In this document: positions 27,394 to 36,684 of the stretch, one piece after another
How the letters are laid out: each line of letters starts with the position of its first letter
Position numbering within the stretch: position 1 is the first letter of the stretch
Assembly (NCBI RefSeq): GCF_003990335.1
Contig: NZ_CP034683.1
Span: forward strand, 2,773,501 to 2,837,500
Length of the DNA: 64,000 nucleotides
Direction of reading: 5' to 3'
Source of the DNA: Rheinheimera mangrovi
GTDB taxonomy: Bacteria > Pseudomonadota > Gammaproteobacteria > Enterobacterales > Alteromonadaceae
Translations under genes and position numbers: made by a program
The notes under the pieces: model-generated
Told to the model about the DNA's origin: nothing
The model's database searches: none
Seen by the model: only the letters and a program-made list of their open reading frames with translations

Positions 27394-28323
27394 ATGAAAA
27401 TTGCGGTTTTATCGCGCAATAGTGAGTTGTATTCTACCCGTCGACTGGTCGAAGCGGCCGAAGAGCGGGGTCACCAAATCGAGGTGATAGACCCGCTAAT
27501 GTGTTACATGAACATCAATAAAACGAAGTCCGGCATTCACTACAAAGGTGAAGTGCTGGAGCAGTTTGATGCTGTGATCCCTCGTGTTGGCGCTTCTATT
27601 ACCTTTTACGGTACTGCAGTACTGCGTCAGTTTGAAATGATGGGGGTGTATGCCCTGAATGAATCCAGTGCCATCAGCCGCGCCCGCGATAAACTTTGCT
27701 CTTTGCAATTATTGGCCCGCGAAGGCATTGGCCTGCCTATTACCGGCTTTGCCGATAAACCTGGTGATATCCCTGATTTAATCGATATGGTCGGTGGTGC
27801 ACCGCTGGTGATCAAACTGCTCGAAGGTACTCAGGGCATTGGTGTGGTATTGGCTGAAACCCGCACCGCAGCCGAAAGCGTGATTGAAGCTTTTATGGGC
27901 CTGAACGCCAATATTCTGGTGCAGGAATACATCAAAGAAGCCAATGGTGCAGATATCCGCTGTTTTATCATCGGCACTAAAATTGTCGCTGCGATGAAAC
28001 GTCAGGCTAAAGCCGGTGAGTTCCGTTCTAACTTACACCGTGGTGGTACAGCTTCTCTTGTGAAACTAAGCCCTGAAGAAAAACGCACAGCCCTTGCAGC
28101 TGCTAAAACCATGGGCTTGCATGTGGCTGGCGTGGATATTTTGCGATCCAACCATGGACCAGTGGTGATGGAAGTAAACAGTTCACCGGGCCTGGAAGGC
28201 ATTGAAGGAGCGACCGATATAGATGTAGCAGGCCGGATGATTGAATATCTGGAGAAAAACGTGCCTTTGCATCAGGCTCGCATGCAACAAAAAGCACAGC
28301 AAAAAAAGCTGGCATCGAAATAA
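27394..28323 (+). CDS. rimK: RimK-family ATP-grasp ligase (ribosomal S6 modification type)
   Basis: A 309-residue protein, choosing the ATG at 27394 ([20 protein letters not shown]) over a GTG two codons earlier. It has the RimK pre-ATP-grasp domain, then the ATP-grasp core with [18 protein letters not shown] near 150-167, [13 protein letters not shown] near 195, and the Mg2+-binding [12 protein letters not shown] near 270. RimK adds glutamate residues to the C-terminus of ribosomal protein S6. An AspA/AstE-like hydrolase gene begins 27 bases downstream and probably belongs to the same transcript. Confidence 0.93.
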   Translation: MKIAVLSRNSELYSTRRLVEAAEERGHQIEVIDPLMCYMNINKTKSGIHYKGEVLEQFDAVIPRVGASITFYGTAVLRQFEMMGVYALNESSAISRARDKLCSLQLLAREGIGLPITGFADKPGDIPDLIDMVGGAPLVIKLLEGTQGIGVVLAETRTAAESVIEAFMGLNANILVQEYIKEANGADIRCFIIGTKIVAAMKRQAKAGEFRSNLHRGGTASLVKLSPEEKRTALAAAKTMGLHVAGVDILRSNHGPVVMEVNSSPGLEGIEGATDIDVAGRMIEYLEKNVPLHQARMQQKAQQKKLASK

Positions 28324-28350
28324 CAAATATCGATAACAGAAGGCAAACCC

Positions 28351-29394
28351 ATGCTAACGGAAAAACAACAGGCTTTTACTTTAGGTGGAGCTGTGATCCA
28401 ACCCGGCCAGCGTGCTGTGGTCGATATTCCATTTGGCAAACTTTACACCCACACCGAGCTGAATATCGGCGCTCATGTGGTACATGGCAAAAGGCCCGGG
28501 CCTGTGCTTTTAATCACATCAGCTTTGCATGGCGACGAAATTAATGGCGTGGAAATTTGCCGCCGCCTGCTGAAAATGCCCAAATTAAGCCAGTTGAGAG
28601 GCACTTTAGTGGTGGTGCCTATAGTCAATACCTATGGTTTTGTGCAGCAATCTCGTTATTTACCCGACAGACGGGATTTAAACCGCAGCTTTCCAGGCAG
28701 CGAAAAAGGCTCATTGGGCAGCCGTATGGCTTATCAGTTTACTGAACGCATTTTAAAGCAATGCACTCATGTTATTGATTTACATACGGGTGCTATTCAT
28801 CGCAGCAACTTGCCTCAGGTGCGGGCCAGTGCCAAGGACAAAGTCGCCTTGCAAATGGCAGAAGTATTTAACGCCCCTATTATTATCAAAGCAGCCAGCC
28901 GCGAAGGCACTATGCGCGGCACTGCCAACGCTTTGGGTATTCCTATTATTTTGTACGAAGCGGGCGAAGCGCTGCGTTTTGATGAACAGTCCATCAAAAT
29001 TGGGGTGCATGGCATTTTGAATGTGATGCAAGACCTTCGCATGTTCAGTCCAAGCAAAAAAGCCGTCAAAACCGGCTCGTTATTCAGTAAAAAAAGTAGC
29101 TGGATCAGAGCAGAACACGACGGTATAGCGCGTTATTACGTAGGTTTAGGCCAGACAGTGCAACAAGGTGATGTGCTGGCGCACATCTACAGCCCCTACT
29201 CCGATTTCGAAGTGGCGGTGGAAGCCAGCTTTAATGGCATAGTGATTGGCCGTAATAACTTACCACTGGTAAACGAAGGCGAAGCGTTATTCCATATTGC
29301 CGAAGTCAGCTCATTGGATGAAGCCGAGAAGACACTGGATGCCATCACAGACGAAGTCGACGCCGCTATGCCGTCGATGTTAGGTGTGGTTTAA
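28351..29394 (+). CDS. Succinylglutamate desuccinylase/aspartoacylase-family metallohydrolase
   Basis: A 347-residue protein of the M14-like AspA/AstE fold. The zinc site is visible: HGDEINGVE near residue 70 (first His and Glu) and the later His in VIDLHTG. Substrate-site motifs include RRDLNRSFPG. The C-terminal part is the usual beta domain with a swivel-like segment (DVLAHIYSPYSDFEVAV). Family members cleave acyl-amino acids or related amides. Its persistent-looking pairing with rimK suggests a role linked to poly-glutamate tails, but this is inference. Confidence 0.88.
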   Translation: MLTEKQQAFTLGGAVIQPGQRAVVDIPFGKLYTHTELNIGAHVVHGKRPGPVLLITSALHGDEINGVEICRRLLKMPKLSQLRGTLVVVPIVNTYGFVQQSRYLPDRRDLNRSFPGSEKGSLGSRMAYQFTERILKQCTHVIDLHTGAIHRSNLPQVRASAKDKVALQMAEVFNAPIIIKAASREGTMRGTANALGIPIILYEAGEALRFDEQSIKIGVHGILNVMQDLRMFSPSKKAVKTGSLFSKKSSWIRAEHDGIARYYVGLGQTVQQGDVLAHIYSPYSDFEVAVEASFNGIVIGRNNLPLVNEGEALFHIAEVSSLDEAEKTLDAITDEVDAAMPSMLGVV

Positions 29395-29400
29395 CCTAGC

Positions 29401-29438
29401 CTCAGAGCAGACTTGTCTGCTCTGAGGTGACAGTTTTT
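29401..29438 (+). terminator. Intrinsic terminator after the rimK operon
   Basis: A perfect 11-bp stem (CTCAGAGCAGA/TCTGCTCTGAG) with loop CTTG, followed by a T-rich tail at 29434-29438. It lies in the 42-base gap between convergent genes. Confidence 0.85.
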
Positions 29439-31155
29439 AACTGCTGACTGCTGTAGGTACTATGCCGACAGTAGCAATACGTTGTCCTACCATGTCCCGC
29501 ACATAAAGTGTCACTGCACCAAAGGTTTTGCTGGCATCAAGCCTGGGTTCTGTCGCTAAAGCCTGACGTAAAACTTCATCCAGGGACAAGGCTCCATCCG
29601 CGAAAAGCTCGATGCCATAAGAGTGCTGCACGTCTTCCACTTTGGTATAGCCTTTTAACCTGAGCTCACCCGCAGGCAATTCATGATGACTGGCTTCTGC
29701 CACACCGGAGCAGACCAAATCGACAAACTCCCGCACATCAGGTTTCATCACAATAAATAAATGATCGCCGGCATGCAGGAAGGTTGAACCTCGCGGTGGG
29801 ATCACCTCGTTGCCGCGCGTGATCATGGCCACCACAGTGCCATCAGGTAAGGCCATTTGCGATAAACGCCGACCTGAAGCCCTTGAACTGTCGCCCAGTT
29901 GATATTCAACAATATCGGCATCCACATCACCCAAAGCGGTAATTTCCAGTGTAGCTGCAGGTGTGGCCGGCGGGGGTTCAGTCAAGCCTAAAGTACGGGC
30001 CACCCAGGGTAAGGTAGAGCCTTGTACCGTGGCTGAAATTAACACCACGAAAAACACCACACTGAAAATCAGGCTGGCACCGGGCAAACCATAAATCAGT
30101 GGGTAAATCGCCAGAATAATAGGCACAGAACCTCGTAAACCAACCCAGGACACCAAGCCTATTTCTCTCATGTTAAAACCAAAAAGTTTCAGTACAGGCA
30201 CCACAGACAAAGGACGAGCCACGAGGATCAGAACCACAGCAATCAGTAGACCTTCCAGCCAGACATCAAGTAACGAGGATGGGTTAATCAGCAAGCCCAA
30301 GAACACGAACATTATAATTTGACCCAACCAGGCCAGACCGTCATGAAACAAAAAGGTACTGCGCTGAAATACAAAACGGCTATTGCCTATCACCACACCA
30401 GCAATAAATATGGCGAGGAAACCACTGCCGCCCAGATTGGCTGCTACACCAAAAGCCAGTAAACCCAGTGCAGCCACCATCACAGGGTATAAACCTGACG
30501 TAGTTAAATGAATGCGGTTAATAAGACGCACCGACAACCAGCCGCCCGCTAAACCCACAGCAGAACCTATGCCCATTTGCTGCACAAACAGCATCAATAA
30601 ACCTGTGCCTGGTTCCAGTCCTTTGACCATCACTTCTAATAAACCCACGGTCAGAAAGATGGCCATAGGGTCGTTGGTCGCACTTTCAATTTCCAGCGTT
30701 GATTTCAGGCGCGGATTGATATGAATACCGGCATTACGCAGCAGAGAAAATACAGCAGCTGCGTCAGTCGAGCCGACAATAGCGCCAATTAATAAACCGT
30801 AAAACAACGACACATCCAGAATATAAGCGGCCGCCACACCAGTCACTGCTGACGTCACCAGCACACCTAAAGTCGCCAATACAGAGGCTGGTTTCCAGAC
30901 CTGTTTTATCGAGGCCATAGGCGTTTGCAAACCGCCGTCAAACAAAATAATGGCTAAAGCTAAAGAGCCCAGCGCATGAGCGATTTGTGCATTATCAAAC
31001 ACAATACCGCCTGGGCCATCTTCCCCAGCCAGCATGCCAACCATTAAAAACAGCACCAGCACAGGCAAACCTAAGCGGGCCGACAACTTGCTGGATAAAA
31101 TGCCGAAAATAATCAAAATCGCGGCTAATAAAATAATTTGATCGATGACAAACAT
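29437..31155 (-). CDS. Potassium/proton antiporter, CvrA/NhaP2 type
   Basis: A 572-residue protein from the ATG at 31155 with GAGGAA upstream; the TTG at 31188 is rejected. The N-terminal CPA1-type exchanger has about 12 helices, including GAIVGSTDAAAVFSLL and the SATNDPMAI motif with the ion-binding Asp. The C-terminal part (about 400-570) has a TrkA-C domain and a CorC/HlyC-like domain, the CvrA layout. These exchange cytoplasmic K+ or Na+ for external H+ and help volume and pH control. It is convergent with the rimK operon. The ion preference cannot be read from sequence. Confidence 0.92.
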   Translation of the reverse strand: MFVIDQIILLAAILIIFGILSSKLSARLGLPVLVLFLMVGMLAGEDGPGGIVFDNAQIAHALGSLALAIILFDGGLQTPMASIKQVWKPASVLATLGVLVTSAVTGVAAAYILDVSLFYGLLIGAIVGSTDAAAVFSLLRNAGIHINPRLKSTLEIESATNDPMAIFLTVGLLEVMVKGLEPGTGLLMLFVQQMGIGSAVGLAGGWLSVRLINRIHLTTSGLYPVMVAALGLLAFGVAANLGGSGFLAIFIAGVVIGNSRFVFQRSTFLFHDGLAWLGQIIMFVFLGLLINPSSLLDVWLEGLLIAVVLILVARPLSVVPVLKLFGFNMREIGLVSWVGLRGSVPIILAIYPLIYGLPGASLIFSVVFFVVLISATVQGSTLPWVARTLGLTEPPPATPAATLEITALGDVDADIVEYQLGDSSRASGRRLSQMALPDGTVVAMITRGNEVIPPRGSTFLHAGDHLFIVMKPDVREFVDLVCSGVAEASHHELPAGELRLKGYTKVEDVQHSYGIELFADGALSLDEVLRQALATEPRLDASKTFGAVTLYVRDMVGQRIATVGIVPTAVSS

Positions 31156-31266
31156 GAACAGATTCCTCGCCTTGAGGCTACAGGCCAAACCTACAGCATA
31201 ACTTCATTTTGCAGCCCCATACTTTTGTTCTTAAAAGCTGAAAACTGCAGGGCAAAATACAATGAA

Positions 31267-31581
31267 TTAAATCAGAGCTAAAGGCGGGCCACGCGCTAAA
31301 AACGGCAATGGGGACAGCAGATAAAATGCGGTCTCTACATAGCTATAACTCTGACTTAAAGCTGGCACAGCTGTATGGAAATGCAGTTGCACCAGGCTGT
31401 GGTCGTCATCATCCGATAACACCAGATGTTTCACAGGCGATGCTGAAGAGGTCAGTTGTGCGAGACTATGAGTGGGAGAATTTAGGGGTGATGCCAGCCA
31501 TTGATCGGCAGCAGAAAACTGCGCTGAAGGAAGCAGCGAACTAAGATAGAAAAATAATGCAATAAAACTTAAGAGTTTCAT
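31267..31581 (-). CDS. Small exported protein with Asp/His cluster, unknown
   Basis: A 104-residue protein from the ATG at 31581, with AGGTGG at good spacing. A clear signal peptide (MKLLSFIALFFYLSSLLPSA) is followed by a polar region and an acidic/His stretch SDDDDHSLVQLHFH that could bind metal. The C-terminus is hydrophobic and proline-rich (LLSPLPFLARGPPLALI). It lies 111 bases before the antiporter gene on the same strand. I do not recognise the family. Metal binding is a guess from composition. Confidence 0.55.
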   Translation of the reverse strand: MKLLSFIALFFYLSSLLPSAQFSAADQWLASPLNSPTHSLAQLTSSASPVKHLVLSDDDDHSLVQLHFHTAVPALSQSYSYVETAFYLLSPLPFLARGPPLALI

Positions 31582-31859
31582 CTTCAACCACCTGAAAGCA
31601 TAAGAGAAGCGACCCCCTTGATTTACAATTTTTGTTAATTACAACTTCGATAATACCATCGGATAAGCGACAGAAAACGACAAAATTAACTAAAAATTGT
31701 TGTTTTACACCACTTTAGTTTGTTTTCATGTAAAACAATTTCATAAAGTAACTATAAAACAATAACTTAACTTGTGGAACAATGTTTGCTTGTAAGCAAA
31801 GCAAACAAAACAAGTCAGACAATACAGTTGATTCTGACACTCATCCATAAGGACCTTCG

Positions 31860-32981
31860 ATGAAATCTGCCTTACAGCTTTGCTGCTCAGCCCTGCTACT
31901 GCTCACATTAGCCTCCTGTACTGTGCATAGCCAGTATATAAAAACAGACGATCAAGGCCAGGTAACCCGGTTGAAGCGCAGTTTTGAGGTGGATGCGGTG
32001 CGCTACAGTATAGACGCCGAACTGACTTCAGCTCTTACGTTGGATAACACAGGCAACAGCATCCTGGCTTTACCTGAACAAAGTTACATCCGTATCAGCA
32101 GTACAAAAGACAATCTTGATTTTGTGTTAGAGCGCCGTCAGGCAGATACAGAAAGTGAACTAAGAGTCCATGGCAAGGTTGTTGGCGACAGAGAGCAAAG
32201 TCGCCGGCAGATTGAGCATCTGACACTGCTGATGTTCAGACATACGCCGATTGGCGCCAAAGGCCGGGTTAACACCTTATTGCAGTATCAGGGGACGACT
32301 AAAGTCCTGCATGAAATCAGCCTGATGCAGGATCTGGAAAGTAAAAAACAGTATTTCAACGAGCTGGCAAAACAGGCTGTACTGACAGAGCAACAGCAGC
32401 TGCAACTGATAGCAAGCACATCGACCATACAAAGCGACTATGAATTGACTGAACTGATGTTACTACTGGCCCAAGCTCAGTCCATGCAACCCCAGGTACA
32501 AAAAGCCCTACTGCAGACCAGTATGCGTATTAATTCAGATTATGAAAAACGCCGGTTGTTCAGCCAACTAGCTCAGGCTCATTCTGGCTTTCCTTTAGAC
32601 CAGATATTACAGGCCAGTGGTGATATTGGATCCGACTACGAACTGGGACAGTTGCTGCAGCAAGCCGCACCACAGATTCAGCATAACGACAGTCTGCAAG
32701 CGCTGCTTAGTGCAGCACAATCCATCGAATCTGATTATGAATTGCAGCAGGTTTTGACTGCTTTGCCTTTCGAACGTTTTAGTACAACGCAAAATGAACA
32801 GGTCATAGCATTGGCCGCCGCCAATATTGAATCAGATTACGAGCTGGCGACCATGCTAAGCCTTATGTTGAGCCGGGCTTCAGATCCACAGGCATTGCAA
32901 AACGCGATAAAAGCAGCCTTAAAAACCATCAGCAGCGACAGTGAAAAAGTACGGGTATTTGAACTGTTACATTCGGCATAA
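31860..32981 (+). CDS. Lipoprotein with about 33-residue SDYEL helical repeats
   Basis: A 373-residue lipoprotein (lipobox LASC, Cys20). Residues 21 to about 150 form a beta-rich head. The rest is a tandem array. SDYE or SDSE occurs at residues 192, 226, 258, 291, 325 and 359, giving spacings of 34, 32, 33, 34 and 34, with a weaker first unit near 160. Each unit is followed by a Leu-rich helix, as in HEAT-like solenoids. Such arrays usually act as binding surfaces. It is preceded by AAGGA and an AT-rich 280-base region. The function is unknown. Confidence 0.8.
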   Translation: MKSALQLCCSALLLLTLASCTVHSQYIKTDDQGQVTRLKRSFEVDAVRYSIDAELTSALTLDNTGNSILALPEQSYIRISSTKDNLDFVLERRQADTESELRVHGKVVGDREQSRRQIEHLTLLMFRHTPIGAKGRVNTLLQYQGTTKVLHEISLMQDLESKKQYFNELAKQAVLTEQQQLQLIASTSTIQSDYELTELMLLLAQAQSMQPQVQKALLQTSMRINSDYEKRRLFSQLAQAHSGFPLDQILQASGDIGSDYELGQLLQQAAPQIQHNDSLQALLSAAQSIESDYELQQVLTALPFERFSTTQNEQVIALAAANIESDYELATMLSLMLSRASDPQALQNAIKAALKTISSDSEKVRVFELLHSA

Positions 32982-33122
32982 AAAAGCCGCCGCGTCACCT
33001 GTCATCTTTAAATGACTGGTATTGATCGCAGATCAGCATCAGTCCCTTGTCCTTTGCAGCTTTTTTGTGCTGTGATGCAGACGCTCACTATCAGTACCAA
33101 CAATAACAAAAAGGATCTCAAC

Positions 33123-34451
33123 ATGCGCCTGCTTCCCCTCGCCTGCTTTGTCAGTGCAGCTTTACTTAGTACCAGCAGCTTTGCTGTGCCAAAAGACTTA
33201 GCTGCCACTATTAACTCCGATTACCAACAACACCTTGAACCACTGTTTAAGCACTTTCACCAAAACCCTGAACTGTCCTTTATGGAGTTTAAAACTGCAG
33301 AGCGTCTGGCCAAAGAGTTGAAAGCGGCAGGGTTTGAAGTGACAACCGGAGTCGGAAAAACAGGGGTGGTCGCCATTTTAAAAAACGGTAAAGGCCCGCT
33401 GGTGATGATGCGCGCGGATATGGACGCTTTACCTGTTGAAGAGAAAAGCGGTTTGCCTTACGCCTCTAAGGTGAAAAGCAAAGATTGGCATGGTAATGAA
33501 GTTTCAGTCATGCATGCCTGTGGCCACGATATGCATGTCACTAGTTTAATTGGCACAGCTCGCCAGATGGCGAAAATCAAAGACCAATGGCAAGGTACTT
33601 TGATGCTGATCGGCCAACCCGCCGAAGAGTATGTTGGTGGTGCACAGAGTATGCGCGACGATAAAATATGGCAGCGTTTTGGCACGCCGGACTACGCCAT
33701 GGCTTTGCATGTGTCGAGCGAAATAGAAGCAGGTAAAATTGTAGCGGTTGAAGGATCGCCTTACTCTGGCGTGGATTCAGTCGATATCCATATTCATGGC
33801 GTTGGTGCTCACGGTGCCAGCCCACACCGTGGCAAAGACCCTATAGTCTTGGGTTCACAAATTGTGCTGGCACTTCAGACTATTGTCAGCCGTGAAGTAG
33901 CGCCAAAAGAGCCCAGCGTGATTACAGTGGGCTCTTTTCATGCAGGTTCTAAGCACAACATTATTCCGGACTCAGCACACTTACAGCTGACAGTGCGCAA
34001 CGATACCTTAGAAACTCGTGAGCAGTTGATTAGCTCCATCAAAAGAGTGGCCACCAATATGGGCCGGGTTGCGGGTTTACCTGAAGATAAACTGCCTGAA
34101 GTGACAGTAGACCCACAAACCACGCCGCCTACCGTCAATGATATTCCACTGACGCAACGCTTAAAGCAACGCTGGGTCAGCCATTTTGGCGCTGATATTC
34201 TGGACCAGAATTACAAACGCTTAGGCATGGGTGCTGAAGATTATCCATTTTTAATTATGAATCCGACCATTCAGAGTGTGTATTTTCAGATAGGTGGCAC
34301 GCCTAAAGCAGATTTTGAACGGGAAAAACATGGTGGTGCGCCTGTGCCTAGCCATCACAGCCCTTTATTTAAAATTGCGCCAGAGCCTGCTATTAAAGCT
34401 GGTGTAGAAGCGACTGTTGTTGCCTTGCTAGACCTGATGCCAAAACAATGA
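33123..34451 (+). CDS. Exported M20-family amidohydrolase/peptidase
   Basis: A 442-residue protein from the ATG at 33123, preceded by AAGGA; an upstream in-frame ATG at 33012 would bury the signal peptide. The signal ends near SSFA. M20D motifs are present: MMRADMDALPVEE, the zinc ligands in MHACGHDMH, QPAEEYVGGA with the catalytic and metal Glu pair, and a dimerisation domain (VGAHGASPHRGKDP). These enzymes hydrolyse N-acyl or N-carbamoyl amino acids and short peptides. Export suggests periplasmic use. The substrate is unknown. Confidence 0.92.
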   Translation: MRLLPLACFVSAALLSTSSFAVPKDLAATINSDYQQHLEPLFKHFHQNPELSFMEFKTAERLAKELKAAGFEVTTGVGKTGVVAILKNGKGPLVMMRADMDALPVEEKSGLPYASKVKSKDWHGNEVSVMHACGHDMHVTSLIGTARQMAKIKDQWQGTLMLIGQPAEEYVGGAQSMRDDKIWQRFGTPDYAMALHVSSEIEAGKIVAVEGSPYSGVDSVDIHIHGVGAHGASPHRGKDPIVLGSQIVLALQTIVSREVAPKEPSVITVGSFHAGSKHNIIPDSAHLQLTVRNDTLETREQLISSIKRVATNMGRVAGLPEDKLPEVTVDPQTTPPTVNDIPLTQRLKQRWVSHFGADILDQNYKRLGMGAEDYPFLIMNPTIQSVYFQIGGTPKADFEREKHGGAPVPSHHSPLFKIAPEPAIKAGVEATVVALLDLMPKQ

Positions 34452-34475
34452 GTCAGGCATGAGTGATGTGCCGCG

Positions 34476-34502
34476 AAAGGTCTGTCTCTGACAGGCCTTT
34501 TT
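34476..34502 (+). terminator. Intrinsic terminator after the M20 gene
   Basis: An 11-bp stem (AAAGGTCTGTC against GACAGGCCTTT, one T-G pair) with a 3-base loop. The T run overlaps the stem end and continues to 34502. Confidence 0.8.
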
Positions 34503-34628
34503 GAAAGACAAACTTACAATTGAGTTTCGACTCTTTCGACAAATCAGGTTAGTCTGGTAACGGCACCATCAGCTCCGCTGTTGAACCCTGATCACACTAA
34601 TAATCAATAACTAAAAGGAAAACGCAAA

Positions 34629-36500
34629 GTGCGCCATTCATTATTAGCCCTTAGCATTGCCGCATTATTGGCAGGCTGCAATCCGGCCCAAGACACCAAA
34701 ACGACCACCAACCCAGCAGCTGAACCTATGACTGCTGCAGAAACTAAAGCGGCTTTATCTGAATCAGAGCGCTTAAACCAATGGTTTGAAACTAAATACG
34801 AAGAGCAGCTGCAAATGAGCCCGCTGCAAATGACCTTCTTAGGCCGTAAAGATAAACAAGATCAAATTGACGACGTCACAGAAGAAGCTGAAGACAAGCA
34901 ACTGGCCTGGGGTGCAGCTACTGTTGAAGAGTTAAAATCTCAATTTGATTATAACAAGTTAGATACAGAAGCTAAAACTTCTTATGATTTATGGATTTAC
35001 CAGTATGAGCAAAGCCGTGACGCAGCAGCATTCCGTGTAAACACTTACGTGTTTAACCAGATGCAAGGTGTACACGCTTTATTGCCACAAGTCTTGATGA
35101 ACTTCCATAAAGTAGATGAAGTGGTGGATATGGAAGCTTATGTCAAACGTATTGGTGGTATAGCCAAAGCTATAGCTGACTTACAGCAACGTGCCGCTAA
35201 ATACGCCGAAGCTGGCGTACGCCCTCCTCGTTTTGCCTATGAAGGTGTACTGGAGCAGGTGAGTAATCTGTTAAACGGCGCGCCGTTTAAAGAAAGCGAT
35301 AAAGACGCTCCTTTATGGGCTGATGCCAAAGCCAAAGTGGAAGCGTTGAAAAAAGCCGACAAATTGGATGACAAAAAAGCTGAACAGTTACTGGCAGACG
35401 CAAAATCTGCCTTAACCAGCCAGTTCCAGCCGTCTTATGAAGCATTATCAGCCTTTTTAACCAGCGAACTGGATAAAACTCAGGTGAATGTGACAGGTGT
35501 GTCGACTCAACCGAATGGCGTGGCGTATTACAACCATCGCTTAGCTCAGTCGACTACAACCAACTTAACGGCTGACGAAATTCACCAGATTGGTTTAAAT
35601 GAAGTAGACCGCCTGACCAAAGAAATGATTGCGATCAAAGATAAAGTGGGCTTTAAAGGCAGCTTAAAAGAGTTCTTCACCTTTATCAAAACTGACGCTC
35701 AGTTCTTCTATCCGGATACAGATGAAGGCCGTCAGGGCTATCTCAAAGACTCAGAAGCTTACTTAGCCTTTATTGAGAAAAAGCTGCCAGAATACTTTGG
35801 CATTCTGCCTAAAGCTGCCTTGACCGTAAAACGTGTTGAAGCCTTCCGCGAACAACCGGGCGCTGCTCAGCATTATTTCCCGGGCACCCCAGATGGTAAA
35901 CGGCCAGGTATTTACTACGCGCATTTGTCTGATATGAAACAAATGCCAAAAAATGAAATGGAAGCTATTGCTTACCACGAAGGCAGCCCTGGCCACCATA
36001 TGCAGATTTCTATTGCACAGGAATTAACCTCAGTTCCAACTTTCCGTACTCAGGCTGGTTTTACTGCCTATGTTGAAGGCTGGGCTTTGTACTCTGAGTT
36101 ACTGGCCAAAGAAATGGGCGCTTACCAGAGCGACTACTCAGACTTCGGTCGTTTAATCACAGAAATGTGGCGTGCCGTGCGTTTAGTAGTCGATACAGGG
36201 ATGCACAGCAAAGGCTGGACTGAACAACAAGGTATTGAGTACTTCAAAGAGAAAACCCCTGTTGCTGAAGGCGCAGTGACCTCAGAAGTACGTCGTTATT
36301 TAGTATGGCCAGGCCAGGCGACAGCCTACAAAATTGGCATGTTAAAAATTCTGGAAATCCGTGCCAAAGCCAAAGAGCAGTTGGGCGACAAGTTCGATAT
36401 CCGCGGTTTCCACGACACTGTATTAGGCGGTGGTGCATTGCCATTACAAGTGCTGGAAAAACGCGTACAGAACTGGGTAGACAGCGTAAAAGCCGCTTAA
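34629..36500 (+). CDS. DUF885-family lipoprotein, putative metallopeptidase
   Basis: A 623-residue lipoprotein (lipobox LAGC, Cys17) starting with GTG behind AAAAGGAAAA. It is mostly helical, with the family motif YHEGSPGHHMQ near residue 455, resembling a gluzincin zinc site, and GWALYSELLAKEMG further on carrying the third ligand Glu. DUF885 proteins are common, poorly studied periplasmic proteins in this group and are thought to be carboxypeptidase-like. It is monocistronic between two terminators. Confidence 0.88.
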   Translation: MRHSLLALSIAALLAGCNPAQDTKTTTNPAAEPMTAAETKAALSESERLNQWFETKYEEQLQMSPLQMTFLGRKDKQDQIDDVTEEAEDKQLAWGAATVEELKSQFDYNKLDTEAKTSYDLWIYQYEQSRDAAAFRVNTYVFNQMQGVHALLPQVLMNFHKVDEVVDMEAYVKRIGGIAKAIADLQQRAAKYAEAGVRPPRFAYEGVLEQVSNLLNGAPFKESDKDAPLWADAKAKVEALKKADKLDDKKAEQLLADAKSALTSQFQPSYEALSAFLTSELDKTQVNVTGVSTQPNGVAYYNHRLAQSTTTNLTADEIHQIGLNEVDRLTKEMIAIKDKVGFKGSLKEFFTFIKTDAQFFYPDTDEGRQGYLKDSEAYLAFIEKKLPEYFGILPKAALTVKRVEAFREQPGAAQHYFPGTPDGKRPGIYYAHLSDMKQMPKNEMEAIAYHEGSPGHHMQISIAQELTSVPTFRTQAGFTAYVEGWALYSELLAKEMGAYQSDYSDFGRLITEMWRAVRLVVDTGMHSKGWTEQQGIEYFKEKTPVAEGAVTSEVRRYLVWPGQATAYKIGMLKILEIRAKAKEQLGDKFDIRGFHDTVLGGGALPLQVLEKRVQNWVDSVKAA

Positions 36501-36527
36501 TATACAGTTCTGTACCTCTGCAAACCG

Positions 36528-36567
36528 ATGGCCCTTTCACTATATAGTCCTGAAGGGGCCATTTTTT
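36528..36567 (+). terminator. Intrinsic terminator after the DUF885 gene
   Basis: A 12-bp stem (ATGGCCCTTTCA against TGAAGGGGCCAT) with an 11-base loop, followed by a run of T residues. Confidence 0.88.
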
Positions 36568-36684
36568 AAATCTGTTCTGTCCACACTTTTTACAACTGCC
36601 TGATAGCTGACATCTTCCACTTGCCGTTACTGTTGCATCAATGCTAACCTCTTATAACATTTACCGCGATTACAGGGACGAAAA

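Noticed and set aside
33012..33122. N-terminal extension of the M20 hydrolase
   Set aside because: It would bury the signal peptide. The ATG at 33123 has a good AAGGA site.
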